A stretch of 35,814 nucleotides of DNA from positions 1 through 35,814 of the forward strand of contig NZ_LMVB01000010.1 in assembly GCF_001510645.1 (NCBI RefSeq). The letters are read 5' to 3'. Each line of letters starts with the position of its first letter. Within the stretch, counting starts at the first letter, position 1. Source of the DNA: Paenibacillus sp. FJAT-29882. Lineage in GTDB: Bacteria > Bacillota > Bacilli > Bacillales > DSM-1321. A model generated the notes under the pieces. The model was given only the letters and a program-made list of their open reading frames with translations, was not told where the DNA came from and made no database searches. This document shows, piece by piece, positions 16,018 through 24,328 of the stretch. A program made the position numbers and the translations under genes.

Positions 16018-16551
16018 TTATTTACGCCCAGTCAATTGACCAATAAACTCAACATCATCAATCTTCCAACCTTGCTCTTTCACATATATGAGCGTTGTTT
16101 TGACGATAACCGTTTCAGTGGCAGCAACATTATTAAATTCCGTAGTAAGCTTAAATTCATTAAAAAATTCAGCTTCCGACTTCGAGGATTGGTATTCAAA
16201 AGGCTTCAAGCCTACCATGGATGACTGGACCGATTCTTCCGAATCAGGAAGTTCCGTTCCGGAAGGATGGGTCGCTTTGTATCCTTGATCGGTCATGAAT
16301 GGTTCAATTTTTTTGTATCGTTCAGCAGTGGTTTGATAGGTGAAAAAACTTTTAAGGAACTCGCGATTTCTCTTTAATGCATCCGTATTCTGTATAGAGG
16401 AAAGAGATTTAATCTGGTCTTCATAGTTGCCCTGGTTGGATCTGACTTCCTGTAACTGCGATCGCAAGCTGAAAATGTACATAATAACCAAAGCAGCAGC
16501 CACAAATACAATCATTAAAAATACGAAATTTTTCTTTTGGGTTGGCTCCAT
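16018..16551 (-). CDS. Conjugation-module membrane protein (unknown family)
   Basis: A 177-aa protein with a short cytoplasmic N-terminus, one membrane helix (about residues 8-30) and a 145-residue outside domain with coiled-coil potential (LRSQLQEVRSNQGNYEDQIKSL) followed by a mixed alpha/beta part. The layout resembles small VirB8/TcpC-like NTF2-fold components, but no family was recognised with confidence. Start ATG at 16551 was chosen because GGAGG lies 8 bases before it; an ATG at 16566 has no such site. It is the last gene of the conjugation operon. A truncated, diverged copy is present at 6858-7358. Confidence 0.75.
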   Translation of the reverse strand: MEPTQKKNFVFLMIVFVAAALVIMYIFSLRSQLQEVRSNQGNYEDQIKSLSSIQNTDALKRNREFLKSFFTYQTTAERYKKIEPFMTDQGYKATHPSGTELPDSEESVQSSMVGLKPFEYQSSKSEAEFFNEFKLTTEFNNVAATETVIVKTTLIYVKEQGWKIDDVEFIGQLTGRK

Positions 16552-16568
16552 GCCATGGACCTCCATTT

Positions 16569-17603
16569 CTAAATCCGTCTAAAACCTAAGAAAGGATATA
16601 AGTTTTTCCATTCTTCAACGGACGAATAAGAAGTACCGCCACTGCTGTTTGCATTGATAAATTGACCATTCCCAACATACATACCTACATGTGATGCCCC
16701 GGGCTTATATGTAGAGAAAAAAACAAAGTCACCCGGTTTTATTTCGTCTTCAGGAACCGGCTTTGTTTTGTTGTACTGTGATTGAGCTGTTCCGTACATA
16801 TCAATGCCAATCTGTGCAAAGGCATATTCTAGTAGCCCTGAACAATCAAACCCTCCTGCTGCTGGCGTTCTGCCTCCCCATACATACGGTCGGCCAAGAT
16901 ACTCTTTCATGATGTTATGAACTTCTTCTACATTAAAGGATTGGGTACCATCACCTACGACAACCATGTTGCCGTTTCCGGAGTTGTAATAACGCATGAC
17001 ATTTTCTACATAGTTCACATCACCGTACCGGCTCCAGCCTTTTTTAGCAGCCATCATACTACTAAACTGGGTAGCTATTTCTTTGGAATAGCCTCCACGT
17101 TCTAAAGCGTACCGAATAAACCCATTTCCAAAGTTATAGCTTTGCAAGGATAGATTAATATCCCCTTTAGCTTGCTTTATCACTTCCGCAAAATATTTCA
17201 CGCCAATTTGAATAGAGTATTCAGGGTCAGTAATCGCTCCGGGTGGAAGCCCGATTGATTCGGAAGACTGCATAACATCTAAGTGCCTTCCACCTGATTC
17301 TTGTTGAATAAGAGCCATAATAAGCTCGACGTATTCACCGATACCATTTTCCTTCGCATACTTCCGGATTAACGGCTCATATCTCAAAACTTCAAGTGAC
17401 ACTTGCGCTGTTCCTTCGGCTCCTTCACCAGACATTCCCAATTCAAACTGGTTCTCACCGCCCAAACTGATTGAAACAAACAAAGCAAAACCGAAAATAG
17501 AAGTGAGAAGAAGAAGGATACCTGCAATAATCCAAGTGATAGGGTTTTTGAGAATGGCAATGGTTCCAGCGACTTTTGCACCTTTCTTCAAAACTCCTTG
17601 CAT
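16569..17603 (-). CDS. CwlT-like lytic transglycosylase/NlpC-P60 wall hydrolase
   Basis: A 344-aa bifunctional peptidoglycan hydrolase that opens the cell wall for the transfer channel, like CwlT of ICEBs1 and TcpG of pCW3. After one membrane helix (about 22-47) comes a lysozyme-like domain (72-205) with catalytic Glu102 in QQESGG and LSLQSYNFGNGFI, then an NlpC/P60 endopeptidase domain (about 223-344) with GRPYVWGG, catalytic Cys254 in GFDCSG and His305 in ASHVGMYVG. Both active sites look intact. The ATG at 17603 has AAAGGAG upstream. Confidence 0.92.
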   Translation of the reverse strand: MQGVLKKGAKVAGTIAILKNPITWIIAGILLLLTSIFGFALFVSISLGGENQFELGMSGEGAEGTAQVSLEVLRYEPLIRKYAKENGIGEYVELIMALIQQESGGRHLDVMQSSESIGLPPGAITDPEYSIQIGVKYFAEVIKQAKGDINLSLQSYNFGNGFIRYALERGGYSKEIATQFSSMMAAKKGWSRYGDVNYVENVMRYYNSGNGNMVVVGDGTQSFNVEEVHNIMKEYLGRPYVWGGRTPAAGGFDCSGLLEYAFAQIGIDMYGTAQSQYNKTKPVPEDEIKPGDFVFFSTYKPGASHVGMYVGNGQFINANSSGGTSYSSVEEWKNLYPFLGFRRI

Positions 17604-17695
17604 AGGAACTCCTTTCTAAGAGCAATTCTGACACAATGAATAGCCGATTGATCACGAAACTGCATCTAATGACGTCAAAGCGCTTCTCTCTACTA

Positions 17696-19723
17696 TCATT
17701 TTCGCTCTTTTTCTGTTTCCTGACTTTTCTTCCTGCTCTCGGAACGTTTGACGTTTTCGGAGGGTGTTGTATTTGCTTTTCTGGCATCGATTTTCTGTTG
17801 TACTTCCCACTGAGTTAGGTGTTTAACGGGTTCCCTTGAAGCTGCTGCTTCTTGTTGACTTTCCATTCTGGCAGCTGGGTTACGATGTGGGGAAGGCTGA
17901 TTTTCACGGTTAGTTGATCCCACGGTCCGTTGGCTAGTAGGCTTAGGCTCCTCTTGGTTTCTGCTTTCTTGTCTATTTGAATTCGGAGGGTTCGAGCTCG
18001 ACTTCCGAGCTTCTGAAACGGTACGTTCGGAACCTCGGGCAGCTGGGCCCGTGATTGTACCTTTACCTGTTGCCCCTTCTTCTTTTTCACTTTTATAATC
18101 CTTTAAACTCACAATGGCTGCTCCTGCATTTCGTGAAGCTGATCGATTGGCTGTTTCTGTCGCTAATTTCGATTCTTTTCCAGTTACTTGTTTCCCTAGA
18201 TTTCCACCTGTGCCTATTTGAGATGTATTTTCACCAACAGCTTTTCGGTACTCTGATCTTCCACTGTTTGCTACTGCAGGATTGGTAAAAGTCTTTCGGC
18301 CTGTACCTTCTTTTCCTGACTGAAATTCTTCTCGACGTTTTTTATTTTGGTGGCTTCTATAAGCTGTACCGACCATTCTTTTTGCACCTTTGAATCCTTT
18401 TTCTCCGGCGTCACCCATCTTATCAAATGTATTGGTTGTAGCTCTCTCTACCACTTGCTGACCTTGAAGCATACCAGCAGAGGCAACCTCAAAGATTTCG
18501 GAACGGTATTTAAACAATCCCCAAATAGTAATGCAAATCAAGAAAACAACAAAGACATACCCCTCTACACCATTGGTTACTTTTACTGACTCGTATAGCA
18601 AGGTAACAAGACCGGTAATAACGGAAATCAACAGAACTAATCCTGCTTTCATAAGTAGTACACCCACAAGCTTCTTCCCGTGATTCAATGCAGTCTCGCT
18701 ATAAGATGGGATTAAAGAAAGGACTAGTGGAATGGCTGTGAAAATGACCAATGCCAGGAACCATAGCTGAAGCAAAAACTTAAAGATACCTAACAATAAG
18801 ATTGGTATGGAAAGCGCTATGGTTGAAAGGATAGTGACAATCAAGAATCCAAACCGTTCACCACTAAAACTGGAAGACATTTGTTTATTTCCGGTTTTAA
18901 CCTCATCAGTTACAATGTCACTCCTTTGTTCTTGCCCCTCTCCAGTATAAGGTTTGATTTCTAAAAGCTTATCTACCCGGTTGGGATCCTCGTTTACCAC
19001 TTCAGATTCTTTTGTTGAGCCATAATTTAATAGTAAATACGGACGCTTGACCATAAGATTAAATAGTTGATTTTCCAATACTGCAATTCCCTCTTTAGAA
19101 TCGTAAGCAGCGTTACTGGCAAACTCATCAGAACTGATAAGCACATTTGCAGAGCTGGCAATCCCTTCGAGTTCCGCCCCTCTATCATTCAACCATTTTA
19201 TATTTCCTGCCGTATTAGAATAAAACCAAAACGTAAGCGCCATGATCGCTAACGCGCCAATAATCGCTTTTACCGCATGGCCGACTTGTTGATTTACAAA
19301 GTAACGCCAGGCTGCTGTGCCTCCTACTAAAATGACAAACAAGGATAATAAGGTTCCAGACATAATCTCATAGATTCGTTCACTCATAATTCCCGCTTCA
19401 TCAACAATACTGCTAATTAAATCAAAGGACATTAATTCATTAACGGAATAGAGAGTAAAACTCGCAATGGTCTTATTGAATCCCCATGTAGCTTCGTTAA
19501 TGGCATGCAATGCACGGTCGCCTGCCTCCGTGATACCGTCGCCAATATCAGCTTCCATCTGATAATGATAGAAAGGATATTCCTTACTTTCCAAAGTCAC
19601 ACGGCCAACTGTTTCTTCCTTTTTTTGAACAGTTGTTGCGGCATCCTCGGCAAATGAACCCGTTGGCAAAATAAGAAACAACAGCACTAAACAAAAGCCT
19701 AAGCCTTGTTTAAGGGTTTGCAT
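17696..19723 (-). CDS. Polytopic VirB6/TcpH-like conjugation channel protein
   Basis: A 675-aa membrane protein. A signal-like N-terminus ending near SFAEDA is followed by an external segment, then helices near residues 120-155, 160-180 and a cluster of four to five between about 290 and 410. The last 260 residues are hydrophilic, rich in Ser, Arg, Gln and Pro, and probably disordered in the cytoplasm. This matches ConG/TcpH-type VirB6-like channel components of Gram-positive conjugation systems. Start ATG at 19723 was chosen because GAGGAGGG lies 6 bases upstream; an earlier ATG at 19738 overlaps that site. Confidence 0.75.
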   Translation of the reverse strand: MQTLKQGLGFCLVLLFLILPTGSFAEDAATTVQKKEETVGRVTLESKEYPFYHYQMEADIGDGITEAGDRALHAINEATWGFNKTIASFTLYSVNELMSFDLISSIVDEAGIMSERIYEIMSGTLLSLFVILVGGTAAWRYFVNQQVGHAVKAIIGALAIMALTFWFYSNTAGNIKWLNDRGAELEGIASSANVLISSDEFASNAAYDSKEGIAVLENQLFNLMVKRPYLLLNYGSTKESEVVNEDPNRVDKLLEIKPYTGEGQEQRSDIVTDEVKTGNKQMSSSFSGERFGFLIVTILSTIALSIPILLLGIFKFLLQLWFLALVIFTAIPLVLSLIPSYSETALNHGKKLVGVLLMKAGLVLLISVITGLVTLLYESVKVTNGVEGYVFVVFLICITIWGLFKYRSEIFEVASAGMLQGQQVVERATTNTFDKMGDAGEKGFKGAKRMVGTAYRSHQNKKRREEFQSGKEGTGRKTFTNPAVANSGRSEYRKAVGENTSQIGTGGNLGKQVTGKESKLATETANRSASRNAGAAIVSLKDYKSEKEEGATGKGTITGPAARGSERTVSEARKSSSNPPNSNRQESRNQEEPKPTSQRTVGSTNRENQPSPHRNPAARMESQQEAAASREPVKHLTQWEVQQKIDARKANTTPSENVKRSESRKKSQETEKERK

Positions 19724-19734
19724 CCAATCCCTCC

Positions 19735-20166
19735 TCATTTGCAGTTAATGCACGCTTCACGTTTGAAACTTTCTTTTATTTTATCCTGCTTTATATCTTT
19801 GCTTTTTTCTATATCAATCTTCAACTTATTATCTTTTTCACGAACAACATAACCATCTTCTACCTTATTTTCTTCTTCAGGATTAGTATAATTAAAAAGA
19901 CTATAATACCAATCATTTTCTTTGTCGTAATAAACTTCAATTTGCATATCCTCGTACTTAAGATCATTTTCTCTTAAGGGAGTATCTTTATGAATCTCAT
20001 AGGTTCCCTGTTCATATAAAAACTGTTGCTCAAGTTCATAATCAGCTTTAAGCGTGGCTTTTTCCCATTCGTAAGTTACTTTCGCTATATCTTCAGAAGA
20101 TACGCTTTGATTACACCCGGTTAAAAGTGCAATCAAAGCAATGAAAAAGAGTAATAATCTTTTCAC
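19735..20166 (-). CDS. Small conjugation-module lipoprotein
   Basis: A 143-aa predicted lipoprotein: a lysine/arginine start, hydrophobic segment and lipobox LLTGC with Cys18. The mature part is charged and rich in Tyr, Glu and Lys, and ends with a CINC pair. No family was recognised. Start GTG at 20166 overlaps the VirB4 stop (ATGTGA) and has AGGAGG 7 bases upstream; its own stop is 11 bases before the next gene. Its place inside the tightly packed operon suggests an accessory envelope role, such as stabilising the channel or surface exclusion (inference). Confidence 0.7.
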   Translation of the reverse strand: MKRLLLFFIALIALLTGCNQSVSSEDIAKVTYEWEKATLKADYELEQQFLYEQGTYEIHKDTPLRENDLKYEDMQIEVYYDKENDWYYSLFNYTNPEEENKVEDGYVVREKDNKLKIDIEKSKDIKQDKIKESFKREACINCK

Positions 20167-22613
20167 ATGAACGCCTCCTCAGTCTCTGCTCTCCCACGAT
20201 CACTTTCTTTTGTATTGAAGGCGCTAATCCATTCATCAAACAATACATCTGTCTGAATCTTGGCTGTTCGCCCGTACATATCCTCAACGATACATTGGCC
20301 TTCAGAAAGGTTTTTCAGCATATCTCGGTTAGCTTTGTTATCTTCCATCCCAAGAAACTCAATAATATTGCCAGCTTCTTCAGTTGTTTTCGCTTTAAAA
20401 GCAAACTTCGTCCCAATATTCTCTTTGATCTGTGGTTTATTGTATTCATAAGTAGACTGTGTCACGATATAGACAGCTGAGCGCAAGGAACGTCCTGTCC
20501 GTAATAATTCATTGATCAATCGATCGCCAGCCCCCGTATTCATAAGCATCCATGCTTCTTCAAAGATCGTCATTTTAACCACGGTATCATCCCGTGCGAA
20601 TTTCGTTGCAAACTTGGCAAGGGGCTGCATCAAAGCAACGGCAATGTGTTCGTCTCGTGTGGCTGCCTTTTCGCCCTCATCTGGAAGATTCAAATTTTGA
20701 ATCTGTAAAATGTTCACTTGTTCACCAAGACTAATCCCGTCAACATCACCGTCTGAAAACATGAGTTTCGCAACCCCGTTTGTACCGATTTCATAAAGCA
20801 GATCGCCCACATTTTTCACGTCCTGATCGTCGGACGCCTGCAAATAACGAACGACTTTCAATAGCCCAGGTTTTTCTTGCTGCTGAAGTACATGACGAAC
20901 ACCTTTATAAATGGCCGTTTTCACATTCCGTTCGTTCGATTGAAGCTCTGATAAGTATTCAAGAACGCCGACTGCCGCATCTTGCGCCTCTTCCCCTTCA
21001 AGGAAGGTAAGGGGATCAAGCTTCCCAGCATCCTTTTTCTCACTTGATAGAGTGATATAGTTGAAACTTTCAATCAACTCTTTAAAGAAGGGAGCTGTAC
21101 GTTCCATTTCAGGCGTAAGGGCTTGTTTGAATTTCTTTTCGACTTCGTTCTTGGGATCCGTCATAAGGACTTTCGCTCCGAAAAAAACACCATTCAATAG
21201 AATATCCTTTAGTAGATAGGATTTCCCCATCCCTGTCGGTCCCGAGATTGTTACATGCGGGGAAGAATATTTAGAACCCTTTAAGCCCAAGTGGGCTAGG
21301 AACGGATGGTAAAAAACGAGCGATTGAGAACTTTCAATGCTTTCCCCATCATGCGATATATTTTTTCCGAGATAGAATCCCACAGTATTTCCAATTTTTC
21401 GTGTAAGAGAGAAAAGGGATTCAGCAAATGATTCAGGAGTCAAAATTTGTTCCCAGTCCTCGGCGACAATTTTGGCTGCTGGTAACGATTGATGGAACAA
21501 AAGGAGTTGGTCGGCTAGTGGCTGCACGATTTCAATTTGCTGGTCTTTAAAATCTGATTTGAGCCTTCTGGCTCGTTTTCGGACTTCTTCTTTTGTTTGA
21601 CCATATACAACGAAATTGATGTGCGTTCTAAGAAGTGGTTTTCCTTGATTTTTAATTTCATTTTCCAGCTCATGCAGAAGCTCACGCCCTGTATTAATTA
21701 AGCTATCGTCATCCTCATTCGCTTCAATCAATTGAGCATCTTGATCGCGAAATCGTTTTTTAATGGTATTGGTTTGGTTCTCATCGTCTTTTTTCTTCTT
21801 ATAGATCGTTCGCATGTTGACCTCTACCGGAAAGTGATAGGACTGAAAAAAGTAAGCCCACTCTTTATGACTTAGATCTACGGGAAATTCCGAAACAGGT
21901 AGGAAAGCACACCACGATTCATCTTCTAGTTGCCTAATGTTGAGATACCCGGCTTTTCCTGGGTCGAGTATACCTTCAGTAAGACTGTAAACACTGCCGT
22001 CACCGTCAGGCTGCTCTTGACCTCTGACAAACTGATGACGGATGATATAGCGTAATTCTTTTTCTTTCACCTTGAAAGCGCCTAGATAATTATTTAGGGT
22101 GGTATAAGCATCTTCCTCGGATTCCTCAAACATACTGGCTGTTAAATCATCAACCTCATGCCCTTCAAAACCAGCAAGCTTTTGCAAATAACGGTTCATA
22201 CTTTTGAAAGAAGAAGAAAGCGTGCTAAGTATATTTTCGTCCAACTCCCTTTTCTTTAACTTAATGCCTACAAAAAATTTGTATTCTACGACATTTTTAG
22301 CTTCTTCACGCAAGATTTCTTTTGCTCGATCCGCATAATATTTCCCTGTTTCGGCATATTTCCCTTCATACTGTTGTTGCAGACTGTCCATACGCTTATC
22401 AATATCAACAGGTATTGGAACGATTTTATAATCAATTTCTTCAAAGGCCGAAAATTGCCAAGCAAGCCTTTGAAGACGGTTAACCAGATGATTTTCAGCT
22501 TCCTGCTCATTCACGCCTACCGTGTTTTCATGTAGGCGATAATAAGACCAAGCTTCCATGTCATGCGTGTAGATCACATTGCCTTTGTAAGATTGAATGG
22601 GAAATTGTATCAT
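20163..22613 (-). CDS. VirB4/ConE/TcpF-type conjugation ATPase
   Basis: An 816-aa cytoplasmic ATPase that powers assembly and substrate transfer in type IV secretion. Walker A is GPTGMGKS (about residues 457-464); Walker B lies in VKMTIFEEAWMLM near residue 680, followed by RTGRSLRSAVYIVTQS. The N-terminal 400 residues match the size of the VirB4 N-domain. It is one of the best conserved markers of the module and closest in layout to ConE of ICEBs1 and TcpF of pCW3. Start ATG at 22613 with AAGGTGG upstream. Confidence 0.92.
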   Translation of the reverse strand: MIQFPIQSYKGNVIYTHDMEAWSYYRLHENTVGVNEQEAENHLVNRLQRLAWQFSAFEEIDYKIVPIPVDIDKRMDSLQQQYEGKYAETGKYYADRAKEILREEAKNVVEYKFFVGIKLKKRELDENILSTLSSSFKSMNRYLQKLAGFEGHEVDDLTASMFEESEEDAYTTLNNYLGAFKVKEKELRYIIRHQFVRGQEQPDGDGSVYSLTEGILDPGKAGYLNIRQLEDESWCAFLPVSEFPVDLSHKEWAYFFQSYHFPVEVNMRTIYKKKKDDENQTNTIKKRFRDQDAQLIEANEDDDSLINTGRELLHELENEIKNQGKPLLRTHINFVVYGQTKEEVRKRARRLKSDFKDQQIEIVQPLADQLLLFHQSLPAAKIVAEDWEQILTPESFAESLFSLTRKIGNTVGFYLGKNISHDGESIESSQSLVFYHPFLAHLGLKGSKYSSPHVTISGPTGMGKSYLLKDILLNGVFFGAKVLMTDPKNEVEKKFKQALTPEMERTAPFFKELIESFNYITLSSEKKDAGKLDPLTFLEGEEAQDAAVGVLEYLSELQSNERNVKTAIYKGVRHVLQQQEKPGLLKVVRYLQASDDQDVKNVGDLLYEIGTNGVAKLMFSDGDVDGISLGEQVNILQIQNLNLPDEGEKAATRDEHIAVALMQPLAKFATKFARDDTVVKMTIFEEAWMLMNTGAGDRLINELLRTGRSLRSAVYIVTQSTYEYNKPQIKENIGTKFAFKAKTTEEAGNIIEFLGMEDNKANRDMLKNLSEGQCIVEDMYGRTAKIQTDVLFDEWISAFNTKESDRGRAETEEAFM

Positions 22614-22625
22614 GGTACCACCACC

Positions 22626-23015
22626 TTATTGGAATCGCTCGTAAGATTGTGCTTTCTTCATCTGTGGCTGGTAAACAGGTTTATGGCTGCTATAACTAAA
22701 ACGCTTATTATACATATATCGAAAGTACCCGATAAAAAAACGGTCAAGTCGTTTACCGTCCAGTTTACTTCTGCAGATCGCTCCGGCAATCATCCACGGC
22801 AGCACGGCGTAAAAAGCCAGTTGTAAAGTCGTCGGTAATACCTGATTAATACTCCCTCTGAATAGAAAGAAAACACCGAAAAGAAATAGAGAAACTATGA
22901 TCTGTCTAATCTCGATCCCTTTTGAAAAAACTAAAGATTTTTCATTTTTACCAATTTTCCAAATTTTTAAAGGATACTTGAAAAATTTTCGGTAGCTGTA
23001 TGCTGCTGACCTCAT
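22626..23015 (-). CDS. TcpE-family conjugation membrane protein
   Basis: A 129-aa membrane protein with two adjacent central helices (about residues 40-75) and a basic C-terminal tail, the layout of the TcpE family of Gram-positive transfer channels. Motifs near the start (YSYRKFFKYPLKIWKIG) are typical. The start is ATG at 23015, overlapping the upstream stop as ATGA and preceded by GGTGG; a TTG at 23045 lies inside the upstream gene. Confidence 0.78.
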   Translation of the reverse strand: MRSAAYSYRKFFKYPLKIWKIGKNEKSLVFSKGIEIRQIIVSLFLFGVFFLFRGSINQVLPTTLQLAFYAVLPWMIAGAICRSKLDGKRLDRFFIGYFRYMYNKRFSYSSHKPVYQPQMKKAQSYERFQ

Positions 23016-23242
23016 GAAAGTCCACCACTTTTTACTTGGTTCCAAATAGCTGTGGCCATACTTTCAAACTCACCCGGATTCGCGACAATCACGTAACAAA
23101 TGACCGCAAAAATAAAGCTAGAGAAAAACTGACCCCATCGTTGAGAAATAAAAGCTCGTACAATCATGACGACCATAACAATAAACAAGACGGCTGCGAC
23201 TTGAGCTGAAACATAATCGGTAAGACCTGTAATATCTGGCAT
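23012..23242 (-). CDS. TcpD-like small conjugation membrane protein
   Basis: A 76-aa protein with two hydrophobic helices (about residues 12-30 and 40-55). Size, topology and place between TcpC- and TcpE-like genes match TcpD of pCW3 and its relatives. Start ATG at 23242 with AGGAGG 10 bases upstream; a TTG two codons earlier is possible. It overlaps the TcpE-like gene by four bases. Confidence 0.7.
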   Translation of the reverse strand: MPDITGLTDYVSAQVAAVLFIVMVVMIVRAFISQRWGQFFSSFIFAVICYVIVANPGEFESMATAIWNQVKSGGLS

Positions 23243-23248
23243 ATACAA

Positions 23249-24328
23249 TCATCCTCCTATCGTGTGTTTTAATTCTTGAACATAATATTTATTGTTTTGC
23301 TTACTCACAACAAGGGTAAACGGGTGTTTGGATTGAAGGCCCGTATTCGCCTCCTGTAAGAGGACAAGCGTCTTCACCATGTATCGCCCTTCTTTCTCTC
23401 TATCGTATACCACAAAGTCTTCTAGTCCCTTATACTCGTACAGGTCTTTAAGAGATTCGGGTATTTCCATAAGGTACGACATTTCCTCCATAGAATTCGT
23501 CGTATAAGAAGTGAAAAATTGTGTAGCGAACTGCTTAAGATCACTTTCAACCCTTGTATTTTTATAGGCTTGATCGGTTTTATCTGTAATGGCTGTTAAT
23601 CTTGTAGCACTTGGAATAGCCTGATAGTAAGGCTGCTCAATAACGTTGAAAGAATTTCCGTCTGTTCCAAGCCGCACAACGATCATTTGCTGTTTTTTAC
23701 CCAGTGATTCTTCAACAATAGTGACCTTCTCTTCTTTCACTACTTCTTCCTGACCTTTATTATTTTGCTTCTTCACCTCTACTTGCTCTTTTTTCTCTAC
23801 GATTTTAAAAAGTTCATATTCTATACGATACACATAACTGGCTGCTGCTTCCGAAACGTCCTTCACATCATATAAGCTAGCACTCTTCAAAACTCGTTTC
23901 CCTTTAAATTCCGAAAGGTTTTCCAACTTTCCAACTTCTAACCCTTCAGCAAGAAAACTTTGAAGTGCTTTTGCTCGTTCTTCTCGCTGTTTTTCGTCAT
24001 TGGATACGTTGATATAGGTGGCAATAAATGTACTGGCGTATTCCTCTCCAGCTGGTGAATTAGCAAAACCAACTTCGTTCAGGCTGGCGATTTGCGTTGC
24101 TGCTTCATCCTGATATCCATTCACCTTCTCATTCAAAAAGCCTGTTCGAGACCACGATTGAAAAGTGAAAAAAATCACTCCGACTAACACCGCCCAAAAT
24201 ACAAAGCTAAATACTAATCGACCATTAAATCTCGAGGACTTCAGTCGTCGTTCATCTTTTAAGACCTTTTTGCGCCCTCGATCCGCATTGTTCTTAAAAC
24301 CCTGCTTCAGCCTATCAAGAAACCTCAT
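23249..24328 (-). CDS. TcpC-family (VirB8-like) conjugation protein
   Basis: A 359-aa protein with a basic cytoplasmic N-terminus, one membrane helix (about 40-57) and a large outside region that in this family consists of two NTF2-like domains, equivalent to VirB8 (TcpC of pCW3, ConB of ICEBs1). Visible family features are YASTFIATYINVSNDE early in the outside part and FFTSYTTNSMEEMSYLM in the second domain. A Lys/Glu-rich insertion (KEQVEVKKQNNKGQEE) separates parts of the first domain. Start ATG at 24328, overlapping the coupling-protein gene by 14 bases; AGGAGG lies 11 bases upstream. Confidence 0.85.
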   Translation of the reverse strand: MRFLDRLKQGFKNNADRGRKKVLKDERRLKSSRFNGRLVFSFVFWAVLVGVIFFTFQSWSRTGFLNEKVNGYQDEAATQIASLNEVGFANSPAGEEYASTFIATYINVSNDEKQREERAKALQSFLAEGLEVGKLENLSEFKGKRVLKSASLYDVKDVSEAAASYVYRIEYELFKIVEKKEQVEVKKQNNKGQEEVVKEEKVTIVEESLGKKQQMIVVRLGTDGNSFNVIEQPYYQAIPSATRLTAITDKTDQAYKNTRVESDLKQFATQFFTSYTTNSMEEMSYLMEIPESLKDLYEYKGLEDFVVYDREKEGRYMVKTLVLLQEANTGLQSKHPFTLVVSKQNNKYYVQELKHTIGG

